64,000 bases of DNA from Roseateles sp. (GCF_019237615.1 NZ_JAFAGT010000033.1:23993-87992); one strand, 5' to 3'. Positions 19,620 through 29,146 are shown, numbered from the stretch's first letter. Program-made: numbers and translations. The notes: generated by a model from the sequence alone, not told the origin.

Positions 19620-20995
19620 GCGTCGTCCCCGGCACAGTTGTCCTCGACATCGGCAAGACCAACGCCAAGCTCACGCTGATCGACGCGGCCGGCAAGACCC
19701 TTGCCGAGGCGCGCACGCCCAACACGGTGCGCCGCGTCGGGCCCTATCCGCATCACGACACCGAGCGGCTGTGGGTCTGGATGCTGGGTCAGCTGCGCGA
19801 GCTGTCGGCGCTGGCGCGCATACGCGCCATCGTGCCGGTCACGCATGGCGCCACGGCTGCGTTGGTCGACGAGGCGGGCCTGGTGCTGCCTGTGCTGGAC
19901 TATGAGCATGTGCCGGGAGATGCCGCCGATGAGGCGCGTTATGAGTCGCTGCGGCCGGCCTTCGGCGAGAGCGGCTCGCCGCTGCTGCCGGCCGGCCTCA
20001 ACCTGGGCCGCCAGCTCGACTGGCTGCAGGGGCGCTTCCCCGCCGAGTTCGCCCGTGCCCGCCATGTGCTGCTGTACCCGCAGTACTGGGCCTGGCGGCT
20101 GTGCGGCGTCGCGGCCAGCGAGGTCACGTCGCTGGGCTGCCATACCGACCTGTGGCGGCCGGCGCAGGGTCGCTGGTCCAGCTTGGTCGAGCGCCACGGC
20201 TGGGAGCCGCTCTTCCCGGCGCGACGCGAGGCTTGGGCGCGGCTGGGCAGGCTGCGGCCCGAGCTCGCCGCCGACACCGGGCTGCCGGCCGACTGTGAGA
20301 TCGTCTGTGGCATTCATGACAGCAATGCCTCGCTGCTGCGCCATCTGCTGACGCTGCAACAGGGTGGCCCCTGCACGGTGCTGTCCACCGGCACCTGGGT
20401 CATCGCGGCGGCGCTGGGCTCGGCGACCCGGCCCCTGGTCGAGGCCCTGGACATGCTGGCCAATTGCAACGTCTTCGGCGAGGCCGTGCCCTGCATGCGC
20501 TTCATGGGCGGCCGCGAGTTCGGTGCCATCGCTGGCGAACAGCCCGCCGCGTTCGCGGCCGAGGACGTCGAGCGGCTGATCGCGCGCGGCACGATGGCGC
20601 TGCCCTGCTTCGCGGAGGCGGGCGGGCCGTTCGCGGGCCGGGTGGGCCGCGTGACCGGCGCCATGCCGCAGACCGATGCCGAGCGCGCGGCGCTGGCGAC
20701 GCTCTACGTCGTGCTGATGACGGACCATTGCCTGGACGCGTTGGGCGCCAGCGGCCGCGTCGTCGTCGAGGGCGCGTTCACGGCCAATCCCTGGTTCGGG
20801 CCCTTGCTGGCCGGGCTGGCGCCGGGGCGCGACGTGACCGTGTCGGACGACAGCAGCGGCACCACCTGCGGTGCCTGGATGCTGGACGCCTGGGGGCGAG
20901 AGCCCGAGGGCGGCGCGGCGCCGGTGCGCGCATGGAGCCCGCCGGGCTGGCGGGCCTACCGCGACGGCTGGCAGGCTGCTCTGCAGTCCAGATGA
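19616..20995 (+). CDS. rhaK: FGGY-family sugar kinase, RhaK-like (rhamnulokinase role)
   Basis: A 459-residue carbohydrate kinase with the actin-like ATPase fold: VVLDIGKTNAKLTLID, VTHGATAALVDEAGLVLPVL, EVTSLGCHTDLW, CGIHDSNASLLRHLL, VLSTGTWVIAA and MGGREFGAIAG. The pattern matches rhizobial RhaK rather than E. coli RhaB. With RhaI and the aldolase nearby and no other kinase in view, phosphorylation of L-rhamnulose is the likely job. The start is a TTG at 19616 overlapping the regulator stop by 4 bp; no ATG or GTG is near the conserved N-terminus. Translational coupling to the regulator is likely. Confidence 0.82.
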   Translation: MSVVPGTVVLDIGKTNAKLTLIDAAGKTLAEARTPNTVRRVGPYPHHDTERLWVWMLGQLRELSALARIRAIVPVTHGATAALVDEAGLVLPVLDYEHVPGDAADEARYESLRPAFGESGSPLLPAGLNLGRQLDWLQGRFPAEFARARHVLLYPQYWAWRLCGVAASEVTSLGCHTDLWRPAQGRWSSLVERHGWEPLFPARREAWARLGRLRPELAADTGLPADCEIVCGIHDSNASLLRHLLTLQQGGPCTVLSTGTWVIAAALGSATRPLVEALDMLANCNVFGEAVPCMRFMGGREFGAIAGEQPAAFAAEDVERLIARGTMALPCFAEAGGPFAGRVGRVTGAMPQTDAERAALATLYVVLMTDHCLDALGASGRVVVEGAFTANPWFGPLLAGLAPGRDVTVSDDSSGTTCGAWMLDAWGREPEGGAAPVRAWSPPGWRAYRDGWQAALQSR

Positions 20996-21000
20996 AGACA

Positions 21001-21016
21001 GCCGGCTCGCGCCGGC
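21001..21016. terminator. Hairpin between convergent kinase and serine hydrolase genes
   Basis: GCCGGC-TCGC-GCCGGC forms a perfect 6-bp stem just after the kinase stop. There is no T-run, so it is only a weak terminator candidate for either direction. Confidence 0.35.
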
Positions 21017-21054
21017 AGTTGCGTTCGAGCACCTGGGCCCGGCCGTGGCGGCGC

Positions 21055-22302
21055 TCAGTGGATGAGGGCCTGGTAGGTCAGCGTGCGCACGCGCAGGTGC
21101 AGCGTTGAGTTGCCGGCGGGCCGCAGCTGCGTCATCAGCAGGATGACGAGGCGCTCCTTTGGGTCCACCGTGTACTGCGGGAAATAGGCGCTTCCCCAGC
21201 CGAAGGCGCCTTCGGTGCCCAGCTCGGTGAAGCCGCCGCGTCGCACGTTGACCCAGAAGCCCAGGCCGAAGCCGTCGGCGTCGCCGCGGTAGCGGCCGCC
21301 GAGGTGGTCGGCCGTCATCAGCTCCACGGTCTTGGGCGCGAGGATGCGCACGCCGTCCAGCTCGCCCTTGTTCAGCAGCATCTGAAGGAAGCGCGCGTAG
21401 TCGCCGGCGGTGCTCAGCATGCCGGCGCCGCCGGACATCAGCTTGTGCGGGCCGTTGACGAAGTCGCTCTTCGCGGCTGTCTCCATCAGCTTGAGCTGGC
21501 CGCCCTCAAGGCCGTAGACATGGGCCAGCCGTTCCACGTTCGCGGGCGCCACGGCGAAACCGGTGTCGGGCATGCGCAGCGGGTCGGTGATGCGGGTCTT
21601 GATGAACTGGTCCAGCGGCTGGCCGGACACCACCTCGACGAGGCGCCCCAGCACGTCGGTCGCATAGCCGTAGATGAACTGCTCGCCCGGCTGGCCCTGC
21701 AGCGGCAGCGCGGCGAAGCGGTCGGTCCATTGGGCCAGCGTCTCGTCGTTGCCGACGAGGTACCAGTCCTTCATGCCGGCCGCGTCGTAGGCGGCCTTGG
21801 CCGGGCCGGAGCCGTAGCTCATGCCGGCCGTGTGGGTCAGCAGGTCGTGGATAGTCAGCGCGCGGCGTGGCTTCTCGGTGCCGCCGCCGGGCAGGGCCAC
21901 CTGCAGGTTGGCGAAGGCGGGCAGGTAGCGCGCCACCGGGTCCTTCAACAGGAAACGGCCTTCCTCGTAGAGGATCATGGCCGCCACGGTCGTGAGTGCC
22001 TTGCTCATGGACGCGATGCGGAAGAGTGTGTCCGTGCGCATGGGCCTGGCGTTCTCGACGTCACGCTGGCCATAGGCCTTGAAGACGACCGGCTTGCCGT
22101 CGCGCATGACGACCATGACGCCGCCGGCCAGCTGCTTGCTGGCGATCTGCTCGTCAATCGCCGCGTCCAGGCGCTTGAGCCGTTCGGGCGAGAAGCCTTG
22201 CGCGGTGACCGCTTCCGCGGCCGTGGGCGGCGCTGCCGTCGCGGCGGGGGCATGGGTCAGCGCGGCGCAGGCCAGCGCCACGGCGAGGACATGGAGTCTC
22301 AT
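21055..22302 (-). CDS. Class C beta-lactamase-like serine hydrolase (EstB/PBP fold)
   Basis: A 415-residue exported serine hydrolase. A signal peptide covers about the first 23 residues. FRIASMSKALTTVA gives the SxxK motif (Ser98, Lys101). LTIHDLLTHTAGMSYG and FIYGYATDVLGRLVEVVSG are the usual family segments; the YxN position reads YAT. Relatives include esterases, D-aminopeptidases and beta-lactamases. Because it is the last gene of the RG-I block directly after a CE12 acetylesterase, removal of an ester from pectin fragments is plausible, but this is inference. The start lies 4 bp after the CE12 stop. Confidence 0.75.
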   Translation of the reverse strand: MRLHVLAVALACAALTHAPAATAAPPTAAEAVTAQGFSPERLKRLDAAIDEQIASKQLAGGVMVVMRDGKPVVFKAYGQRDVENARPMRTDTLFRIASMSKALTTVAAMILYEEGRFLLKDPVARYLPAFANLQVALPGGGTEKPRRALTIHDLLTHTAGMSYGSGPAKAAYDAAGMKDWYLVGNDETLAQWTDRFAALPLQGQPGEQFIYGYATDVLGRLVEVVSGQPLDQFIKTRITDPLRMPDTGFAVAPANVERLAHVYGLEGGQLKLMETAAKSDFVNGPHKLMSGGAGMLSTAGDYARFLQMLLNKGELDGVRILAPKTVELMTADHLGGRYRGDADGFGLGFWVNVRRGGFTELGTEGAFGWGSAYFPQYTVDPKERLVILLMTQLRPAGNSTLHLRVRTLTYQALIH

Positions 22303-22306
22303 GGGT

Positions 22307-23557
22307 TCAGTCGCCCAGCGGTCGTTGTTGTGTGAACCCGGGGCTCACCGCGGCGTGGAACTGCTCCGGCGGCTGCGGTCGGCCCGGGTCGATGGGGCCG
22401 AGATCATCGCGCAGCTCAGCTGCCGCCGGCACGCCGGCTTGCCTCAGGCCCAGCGCCACCAAACGCGCCAGCTGCATGGCGCCGTAGCTGTTGTGGTGGG
22501 TGTTGTCCAGCTTGCCGTTGTTGACCGGGTGCATGGCCTGCGAGCGCTCGGCGCCCAGGGCCGCGTAGAGCCGCTGGCTCATCGCGTTGAGGTCGATGAA
22601 GGCCAGCTTCATGTCCCGGGCTACGGCGCGCGCCGCGTCGGCGTACTCGGTCAGGCTGGGCCGCAGCCGCCCCTGTTCGTCGAAGTTGCGTCGCTCCATG
22701 GACGACACGACGACCGGCACGCCGCCGCGCGCGAGGATGCGCTCGGCATGGGCGCGCAGCTCGGCCTGGTAGCTCCGGGCGCTGCCGCTGCCATCCTTCT
22801 GCTGCTTCTGGTCGTTGTGGCCGAACTGCAGCAGCACCGTGTCGCCGGGCTGCAGCGTGGACAGGATCTTGTCCAGGCGCCGGCGCGCCAGCGAGTCGCG
22901 CAGGGTCTCGCCGGACTCGGCATGGTTGGACACCGCCACCGTGGGCTTGAACAGCAGCGTGAGCATCTGGCCCCAGCTGGCATAGGGCTCGCCGGACTGG
23001 TCGGCCACCGTGGAATCGCCCAGCAGGTAGACGGTGGGCATGTTCACCGGCTCGAGCCGCAGGCGCGTCAGCGCCGGCCGGCTGCCGTTGATCTCCAGCG
23101 TCAGGCGGCGGTCCCAGGCCCAGGCCTCGCCGACGATCTCGCGCTCCTTGAGCTTCACGCGGCCGGCCTCCACGCCAGGCGCGGCGGCGATGCTGGCCGT
23201 GCGCACGTTGACGATGAAGCTGCGCGTCTCGGTCTTGCCGGCGGGCAACTGGACGCTGTCCAGCATCAGGCGCCGCAGCTCGGCCTTGATCGTCGTGTCG
23301 CTGGCGTCCTGGTCGCCCAGCGTGGCGGTCACGCGATAGTTGCCGTCGGGCAGGTCCACCGAGAAGAAGAAGGGCAGGCCGGCCGCGTTGCGCGGCGCGC
23401 CGGGCTCGAAGCCGTAGCCGCGCTCGCGGCTGTACAAGGTGTCGGCCCGCACCGCGACCTCGCCGGCGGCGGGCTGGCCATCGAAGGCGAAGCGCAGCGG
23501 CACCTGCGCCCAGGCGGGCGCGGCGAGCAGGCCGGCGACGAGCAGCAGGCGCTTCAC
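22307..23557 (-). CDS. Rhamnogalacturonan acetylesterase, CE12 (SGNH hydrolase)
   Basis: A 416-residue secreted esterase that removes acetyl groups from galacturonate in RG-I. The signal peptide is MKRLLLVAGLLAAPAWAQ. An N-terminal beta-sandwich of about 150 residues (FAFDGQPAAGEV, RGYGFEPGAPRN) resembles the accessory domain of YesT-type enzymes. The catalytic domain starts at VYLLGDSTVADQ with the nucleophile serine, continues with FGHNDQKQQ, and ends with LDNTHHNSYGA carrying the Asp-His pair. It lies one base from the PL26 stop region, consistent with deacetylation before lyase attack. Confidence 0.88.
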   Translation of the reverse strand: MKRLLLVAGLLAAPAWAQVPLRFAFDGQPAAGEVAVRADTLYSRERGYGFEPGAPRNAAGLPFFFSVDLPDGNYRVTATLGDQDASDTTIKAELRRLMLDSVQLPAGKTETRSFIVNVRTASIAAAPGVEAGRVKLKEREIVGEAWAWDRRLTLEINGSRPALTRLRLEPVNMPTVYLLGDSTVADQSGEPYASWGQMLTLLFKPTVAVSNHAESGETLRDSLARRRLDKILSTLQPGDTVLLQFGHNDQKQQKDGSGSARSYQAELRAHAERILARGGVPVVVSSMERRNFDEQGRLRPSLTEYADAARAVARDMKLAFIDLNAMSQRLYAALGAERSQAMHPVNNGKLDNTHHNSYGAMQLARLVALGLRQAGVPAAAELRDDLGPIDPGRPQPPEQFHAAVSPGFTQQRPLGD

Positions 23558-23558
23558 G

Positions 23559-26297
23559 TCAATCCTTCAGGTGCTCGCCGACCAGTGCCAGGTTCTGGAT
23601 GGCGGCCAGTCCCCACTGCGCGGTGTCGTTGGTGCTGATCCAGGGCGCCTCGTCCACCGGGTTCAGCGCCAGCGGGCCGGCGATGCGCGTGGTCTTCAGC
23701 GGCTTGGCGCCGAAGCGGCCGTCGCCGAGGAATTCCTTCCAGGCCCGCTGCGCCAGCGCCGGGTCCCTGAGCTGCGCGGCGGCGTAGGCGGTCAGGCGTG
23801 AGTGGCCCACGCTGAGCACCGGGCTGCCGCCGTGCGGCATGCCCAGGGCCTTGACCTGCTGCTCGCGCGGCGCGTTGTAGAGCGCGCAGTACTGCAGCCA
23901 GGCCTGCCTGAACTCGGGCATGTCGATCAAGTCCACCAGCTCGGCCAGCATCTCGACGGCGCCGAAGACCGCACTCAGGTGGCTGGCGCTGACCTTGTCG
24001 CCGCTGACGTTGTGGAAGGCGCCTTCGTTGGGCCCGCCCGGCTCGTAGCCGCCGCTGCCGGTGAAGAAGCCATGCGGCATGGCCGCGATGCCCTTCATGC
24101 CGCGCAGCAGCTTGTTGCGCCAGCGGACGTCGCCGCTGCGTTCCCATTCGGTCAGCACGTTCGCGACGACGGAGCCCCAGTCGGTGCCGAAGCCGATGCG
24201 CGCGGGCCAGGGGCCCTTGTCCACGCGGCCGGCGATCTTGCGTACCGGGTCCACCTCGTCCATCTTGGCGTCGGCGTTCAGCACCTCGCGCATGACGTCG
24301 CCCACGCGTTCGTCGGCCGTCAGGTAGTAGTAGAAGCGCCGGTAGGCGGACGTGGAGATGCGCGCCTGCTTGGCGCTGCAGCCCCAGTGCTGCACGTTGT
24401 GGCGCGTGCCCAGGCCCTGGAAGCGGCCGGCGTGATAGATGTCCACGTCGCTGGTGTGGCGCACCATGGCCTCGGCGAAGCGGAAGATGTCGGCGCGGCC
24501 GCTGCGCAGGTAGGCGTACCAGAGCCAGAGGTCGGGCGACAGCTCCGAGTTGTCCCAGGCGAAGCCGCCCACGTCGTAGCGCCACTCATGGCGGTCGGCG
24601 TCGTAGGTGTGGCGGATGTCGCCATAGTCCCAGAAGCCGTACCAGTGGCGCTGCTCGACCTCCTTGGCGTAGAAGCCGAAGAGGAAGTCCAGCCTGTCCT
24701 CGATTTTCTGGCGCATGGGCGTGGAGCGGTCGGGCAGGCTCCACAGCCGGCCGAACACGCCCGCCTGCAGATAGCGCTGCGGCGCGGCGGCCAGTTGCGG
24801 CGGCGTCTGCACGGCGGCGGCCATCTGCACCAGGCGCTCGCGGCTGGGCGTGGCGGCCAGTGCCCACAGCGTGAGCTCGCTGCTGCGCGCGATGCCCATG
24901 GGCGTGCCGAAGCCCTTCTCGTAGTCTTCGTAGGTCATCTCCAGGCCTTCGAGCTCCTGCTCGTGGGTCTCCATGCCCAGGCCGTCGTGATAGAAGCGCA
25001 GGTCCATGGCCGGCGCCTCGGGGGAGTGCATCCACAGAGTCACCTGCGCGGCATCGGTGTGGGCGTTGCGGATGTCCAGCTGTGTCGGGTGGCGTTGCCA
25101 GAAGTCGCGCAGGCCGAAGGCCACGCCTCCCGTTGCGCCGCCGACATAGCCCGTGCCCGGCGCGCGCTTGCCAAAGGCCGCCGGAATCCAGCCATGGCCG
25201 GGCTGGGTGCGCTTCTTGATCTGGAAGCCATCGGCGCTGAGCTGGCTCAGCGTGTAGTCGCCCCAGGCGGGGATGCGGTGGTGCAGCTGGCGCACCTGCG
25301 CGCCCCATTGCGCCAGCGGCGGCGTAGCGCGGCCGGCCAGCTGGGCCTCGCGCACGGCGGCGCCGGGGTCGCGGCGCAGGCCGGTGAGGTTACGCACGCC
25401 CTCGGCCCACAACCCACCGGCTTCGCCGGCGAAGCGCACATGGCGGTCGTGCAGCGCGTCGCGCAGCGGCACGTCGAAGCGCAGGCCTATGCCGCGGAGG
25501 TAGTCGCGGTGCTCGTCGCCGTCGAAGACGAAGCTGTGCATGACGCGCAGCGATTCGGCGCCGGCGTAGAAATAGAAACGCACCGAGAACGGCAGCCACT
25601 CGCGACCGGCGGCGCTGCGGTGCTGGCCGTCCACCTTGACGACCGCGCGCACCGGGCCGGCCTGCTCGACGGTAAGCTTGGCAATGCGGCTCTGGAAAGC
25701 GGTCTGCGTGACGGGACCCTGCCCGGCATCGGGCTTGTCGTCGGTCTGCGCGACCAGCGTGCAGCCGCCCATCACCGCCCGGCCATCGCGTTCTATGCCC
25801 TGGATGAGCTGGGCTCCCTGGCGTGGCAACCGGCAGCGAATGACGCCGGTGTCGACCTCGACGGCGTCCGGCAGGTCCTTGACGCTGAGCCTGGCACCAG
25901 CCGCGGCCGTGCCCTTGCCGGGGCGGATGCGCGGCGCGGCGCCGGTGGCGACGCCGGCGGGCAGCGCGTGGGCCGTCCACTTCAGCGAGCCGTCGGGCCA
26001 GTAGGCCAACGGCCAGGTCTGCAGCGGCAGCGGTCTGCCGTCGGCGTCCAAGGCGTGGAAGTCCTGGCCCCTGGGCTGCTCGCCACGCGGCCAGGGCAGG
26101 CCCAGCGTGGCGCCCAGCATCAGCTCGGGCGCGGCACCGTCCAGCCAGCGCAGCGCCGACGGATCGACCGCGGCCGGTGCCGCAGCCTGCGCAGGTGCCG
26201 CGGTGGAAGCCATGGTGGCCGTGGTGGCGAGGCTGGCCAGGCCACCGACGGGCAGCGTGGCGGTCTTGAAGAAGTGGCGGCGGCTGAAGTCGGTCAT
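23559..26297 (-). CDS. Exo-rhamnogalacturonan lyase, PL26 (PcRGLX/YetA-like), Tat-exported
   Basis: A 912-residue enzyme. The N-terminus MTDFSRRHFFK has a twin-arginine motif (5-11) followed by a hydrophobic stretch and an AQA-type cleavage region. The long body matches the PcRGLX/YetA family (PL26), which removes unsaturated galacturonosyl-rhamnose units from chain ends (EC 4.2.2.24 by family); segments such as YWPDGSLKWTAHALPAG, FYAGAESLRVMHSFVFDGDE, GTRHNVQHWGCSAKQA and DWGSVVANVLTEWERSGDV are typical. Tat export means it folds in the cytoplasm before export. It pairs with the endo-lyase PL11 and feeds the adjacent transporter and GH105. The ATG overlaps the transporter stop (ATGA). Confidence 0.82.
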   Translation of the reverse strand: MTDFSRRHFFKTATLPVGGLASLATTATMASTAAPAQAAAPAAVDPSALRWLDGAAPELMLGATLGLPWPRGEQPRGQDFHALDADGRPLPLQTWPLAYWPDGSLKWTAHALPAGVATGAAPRIRPGKGTAAAGARLSVKDLPDAVEVDTGVIRCRLPRQGAQLIQGIERDGRAVMGGCTLVAQTDDKPDAGQGPVTQTAFQSRIAKLTVEQAGPVRAVVKVDGQHRSAAGREWLPFSVRFYFYAGAESLRVMHSFVFDGDEHRDYLRGIGLRFDVPLRDALHDRHVRFAGEAGGLWAEGVRNLTGLRRDPGAAVREAQLAGRATPPLAQWGAQVRQLHHRIPAWGDYTLSQLSADGFQIKKRTQPGHGWIPAAFGKRAPGTGYVGGATGGVAFGLRDFWQRHPTQLDIRNAHTDAAQVTLWMHSPEAPAMDLRFYHDGLGMETHEQELEGLEMTYEDYEKGFGTPMGIARSSELTLWALAATPSRERLVQMAAAVQTPPQLAAAPQRYLQAGVFGRLWSLPDRSTPMRQKIEDRLDFLFGFYAKEVEQRHWYGFWDYGDIRHTYDADRHEWRYDVGGFAWDNSELSPDLWLWYAYLRSGRADIFRFAEAMVRHTSDVDIYHAGRFQGLGTRHNVQHWGCSAKQARISTSAYRRFYYYLTADERVGDVMREVLNADAKMDEVDPVRKIAGRVDKGPWPARIGFGTDWGSVVANVLTEWERSGDVRWRNKLLRGMKGIAAMPHGFFTGSGGYEPGGPNEGAFHNVSGDKVSASHLSAVFGAVEMLAELVDLIDMPEFRQAWLQYCALYNAPREQQVKALGMPHGGSPVLSVGHSRLTAYAAAQLRDPALAQRAWKEFLGDGRFGAKPLKTTRIAGPLALNPVDEAPWISTNDTAQWGLAAIQNLALVGEHLKD

Positions 26298-27952
26298 GTG
26301 CGGGCGTGTTGGACTGGGGAGGCCTGGGACTGGGGGGCGGCACCGCGACCCCAGAGGCGGTCATAGGGCCAGCCGGTCAGGCCTTCGACGATCTGGCGGT
26401 TGGTGGCGCTCTCGGCCGCGGTGGCACCCTGGCGCAGGCGCTCCACCTCGTGCACCAGCACGGCATGCGTGTCGGCGTTCAGGCGGAATCGCCACGAGGC
26501 CAGCAGGCCCAGCAGCATCAGCAGCAGCGGCCCGCCCACCATCAGCGCGGTGATGGTCTGTACGGCCTCGGGCGTTTGCGCGATGAGCTCGCCCGGGCGG
26601 GTCTTGGGCGACACATAGCCGCCCAGCTCGATGATCCAGCCGCTGGCGATGATGGCGGCACTTTGTGCCACCTTGCGCACCAAGGTCATCACGCCGGCAA
26701 AGATGCCCTCACGACGCTGACCGGTGACAGCCTCGTCGATGTCGGGCAGGTAGTTGTAGACCGACCAGGGAACGAAGTTCAGCGTGCCGCGGCCCAGGCC
26801 GGCGAGCACGATGGGCACGAATAGCCAGAACACCAGGGCGGGCGAGAACCCGGTGCGCGTGGGATCCAGCGCGCCGAACAGGTTGGCGCCCAGGGCCTGG
26901 AAGCCCGCGGTGAAGCCTTCGGGCTGCGTCAGGTAGAAGCCCAGGTAGAGCAGCAGCGCGGCGCCGAACAGGCCGATGGCGATGCGGTAGGCAAGCACCG
27001 GGCCGGTGCGGATCACGATCTGGATGGCCACCATGACGGAGATCAGCTGCGCCACGTACATGACCGTCATCAGCTGCGAGATGACCAGGGTTGCGCCCAT
27101 CAGCACCGTCGCCACGAAGATGGGGAAGGCGGTATTGAAGATGTCCTGCGACAGGTAGCCGCCCAGGTAGATGGACAGGTGCTGGCGGAAGGCGCGGATC
27201 TTCAGCGTGGAGAACAGGTCGCCGAACATTTTGACCGGCAGGTTGAGCGCGGCCTTGAGGCTGAAGCCACCATAGGTCTGCGACAACACGGCCTGCTCGC
27301 GCGGGCCATAGGGCCGCTCCCAGCTCGTCAGCACGACGATGAGCACGACCACCGAGAAGATGACGCCGAAGATGGCCGCCATCCAGAAGAATGTGTCGGG
27401 CGAGTCCTTGCCGCCGAAGCTGCTGATCAGCAGCGTGGGCAGATAGGAGGCCAGGATGGCCGAACTCTGCGCGACGATCATGCGTGCGCCGGCGAACCTG
27501 GCCTTGGCCTTGTAGTCCTTGGTCATCTCGGCCGCCAACGTTTCCCAGGGGATGAGAAACATCGTGTAGAGCAGCTCGAAGAAGATGAAGGCCAGCAGGT
27601 AGTAGGTGAAGCTGTGGCCGGTGCGGAAGATCAGCGCAAAGCTGGGCAGCAGCGGGATGGTGATGAGCAGGAAGACCTTGCGCCGGCCTATCTTGCGGCC
27701 CACCCAGGTGTGGCGCAGGTTGTCGGACACATAGCCGATCAGCGGGCAGGTGATGGCTTCCAGCAGTCGCGGCAGGCCGAGGATCAGCCCGGCCTCCACG
27801 GCGCTGAGGCCGCAGAAGGTCGTGAAGAAATAGAACAGCCAGCCGGTGATGACGGCCTGGGCGCCGGCGCCCAGCATGTCGCCCGAGCCCCAGCCCCAGT
27901 AGTTGATCCAGTTAGGCTCGCGGGCCGCGGGGTGAAGGTTCTTCTGCTGCAT
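26294..27952 (-). CDS. GPH-family (MFS) glycoside symporter for RG-I disaccharides
   Basis: A 552-residue inner-membrane carrier with about 12 hydrophobic segments. GAGAQAVITGWLFYFFTTFC, LGLPRLLEAITCPLIGYVSD, GRKIGRRKVFLL and FELLYTMFLIPWETLAAEMT fit the glycoside-pentoside-hexuronide cation symporters, including the RhiT-like rhamnogalacturonide carriers. Its place between GH105 and PL26 indicates import of unsaturated galacturonosyl-rhamnose. The longer than usual C-terminus (after about residue 480) is polar and probably cytoplasmic. Start 7 bp after the GH105 stop. No separate rhamnose transporter is visible. Confidence 0.85.
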   Translation of the reverse strand: MQQKNLHPAAREPNWINYWGWGSGDMLGAGAQAVITGWLFYFFTTFCGLSAVEAGLILGLPRLLEAITCPLIGYVSDNLRHTWVGRKIGRRKVFLLITIPLLPSFALIFRTGHSFTYYLLAFIFFELLYTMFLIPWETLAAEMTKDYKAKARFAGARMIVAQSSAILASYLPTLLISSFGGKDSPDTFFWMAAIFGVIFSVVVLIVVLTSWERPYGPREQAVLSQTYGGFSLKAALNLPVKMFGDLFSTLKIRAFRQHLSIYLGGYLSQDIFNTAFPIFVATVLMGATLVISQLMTVMYVAQLISVMVAIQIVIRTGPVLAYRIAIGLFGAALLLYLGFYLTQPEGFTAGFQALGANLFGALDPTRTGFSPALVFWLFVPIVLAGLGRGTLNFVPWSVYNYLPDIDEAVTGQRREGIFAGVMTLVRKVAQSAAIIASGWIIELGGYVSPKTRPGELIAQTPEAVQTITALMVGGPLLLMLLGLLASWRFRLNADTHAVLVHEVERLRQGATAAESATNRQIVEGLTGWPYDRLWGRGAAPQSQASPVQHART

Positions 27953-27959
27953 GTCGGCC

Positions 27960-29123
27960 TCAGATGAAGCGGACGAGCAGTTCGCCCATGGCCAGCAGCG
28001 CCATCGCTTGGCCGAAGGGCATTGAGGTCAGCGGGATGTCCTTGTATTCCTGCAGCGTGTTGAAGACCGGCGTGCCGAAGCTGACCTGGGTCAGCTCGCC
28101 CGCGTCGCTGATCTTGCTGCGCACGGCCAGCGCGGCCTTCACGCCGAAGGCCTCGTAGTCCTTGGAGATGTAGCCCTTGCGGACAGCCTTCAGGATGCCG
28201 TAGGCGAAGCCGGCCGACGCGGCGGCTTCGTCGTACGACGTCGGGTCGTCCAGCAGCGTGGGCCACAGGCCGGACGCTGACTGGCAGCCCGCCAGCGCCT
28301 TGACCTGGGCCTCCAGCGTGGAGACGAGGAACTGACGGAAGGCATCACCTTCGGGCAGGTTCAGCAGCTCGATGAACTCCGGGATGACGATGGTGACCCA
28401 GGAGTTGCCACGTGCCCACAGCGCGTTGGCGAAGTTGTGACGGCCGTCGAAGGTCCAGCCATGGAACCAAAGACCGGTCTTGCGGTCGGCCAGGTACTTG
28501 ATGTGGACGAGGAACTGGCGCTTGGCCTCCTCGACATAGTGCGGGCGGTTCAGCAGCAGGCCGAACTTGGCCAGCGGCAGCACCGACATCATCAGCGTGT
28601 CGTCCCACAGCTGCTGGTGGTTGACACTGTTGTAGACGATGTGCTGGAAGCCGCCTTCCTCGGTGCGCGGCAGTTCGTGGTAGACCCATTCCGCCCAGCG
28701 GTCGATGTAAGGCAGGAAGCGGCGCTCGCCACTGCGCTCGAACAGATAGGCCAGGGTCAGGAAGGGCGCCACCGTGTTGATGTTGCGGCTGGGCATGCCC
28801 TCCTTGAACCGTGCCTCGAACCAGTCGGTCATGATGTCCCAGGCCTTGGGGTCGCCGGTCAGCTCCCAGACCTTGTAGACGCCGTAAAGGCCCACGCCGT
28901 GGGTCCACTCGAAGCCGTTCCAGCCCTTGGTGTCCAGCACGCGGCCATCGTCCAGGCGCAGCAGGAACTTGCCGTCCTGGTCCTCGATGTGGATCAGGTT
29001 GTCGATGAGGCGGGCTATGGCGCCGCGGATGTCGTCGCGGTCCGCGCCGAGGTGGGCCGCGTGATGGGCCAGCAGCGGGTGGATCCTGGAGGAGTCGACG
29101 GGCTTGAGGACTTGCTTGGACAT
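27960..29123 (-). CDS. Unsaturated rhamnogalacturonyl hydrolase, GH105 (YteR/YesR-like)
   Basis: A 387-residue (alpha/alpha)6-barrel hydrolase that splits unsaturated galacturonosyl-rhamnose into rhamnose and unsaturated galacturonate (EC 3.2.1.172 by family). Key segments: GFEWTHGVGLYGVYKVWELT (70-89), MPSRNINTVAPFLTLAYL, QLWDDTLMMSVLPLAK with the catalytic Asp174/175, WFHGWTFDGRHNFANALWAR and GNSWV. No signal peptide, so it works in the cytoplasm on sugar brought by the adjacent GPH carrier, and its rhamnose product enters the rhaM-rhaI route. A GAGACAAG Shine-Dalgarno lies at 29127-29134. Confidence 0.93.
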   Translation of the reverse strand: MSKQVLKPVDSSRIHPLLAHHAAHLGADRDDIRGAIARLIDNLIHIEDQDGKFLLRLDDGRVLDTKGWNGFEWTHGVGLYGVYKVWELTGDPKAWDIMTDWFEARFKEGMPSRNINTVAPFLTLAYLFERSGERRFLPYIDRWAEWVYHELPRTEEGGFQHIVYNSVNHQQLWDDTLMMSVLPLAKFGLLLNRPHYVEEAKRQFLVHIKYLADRKTGLWFHGWTFDGRHNFANALWARGNSWVTIVIPEFIELLNLPEGDAFRQFLVSTLEAQVKALAGCQSASGLWPTLLDDPTSYDEAAASAGFAYGILKAVRKGYISKDYEAFGVKAALAVRSKISDAGELTQVSFGTPVFNTLQEYKDIPLTSMPFGQAMALLAMGELLVRFI

Positions 29124-29146
29124 GGTCTTGTCTCTCTGTGTACTGC

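Noticed and set aside
23802..26366. 854-codon plus-strand frame opposite PL26
   Set aside because: Antisense shadow; PL26 matches its family throughout and overlaps its neighbours in register.
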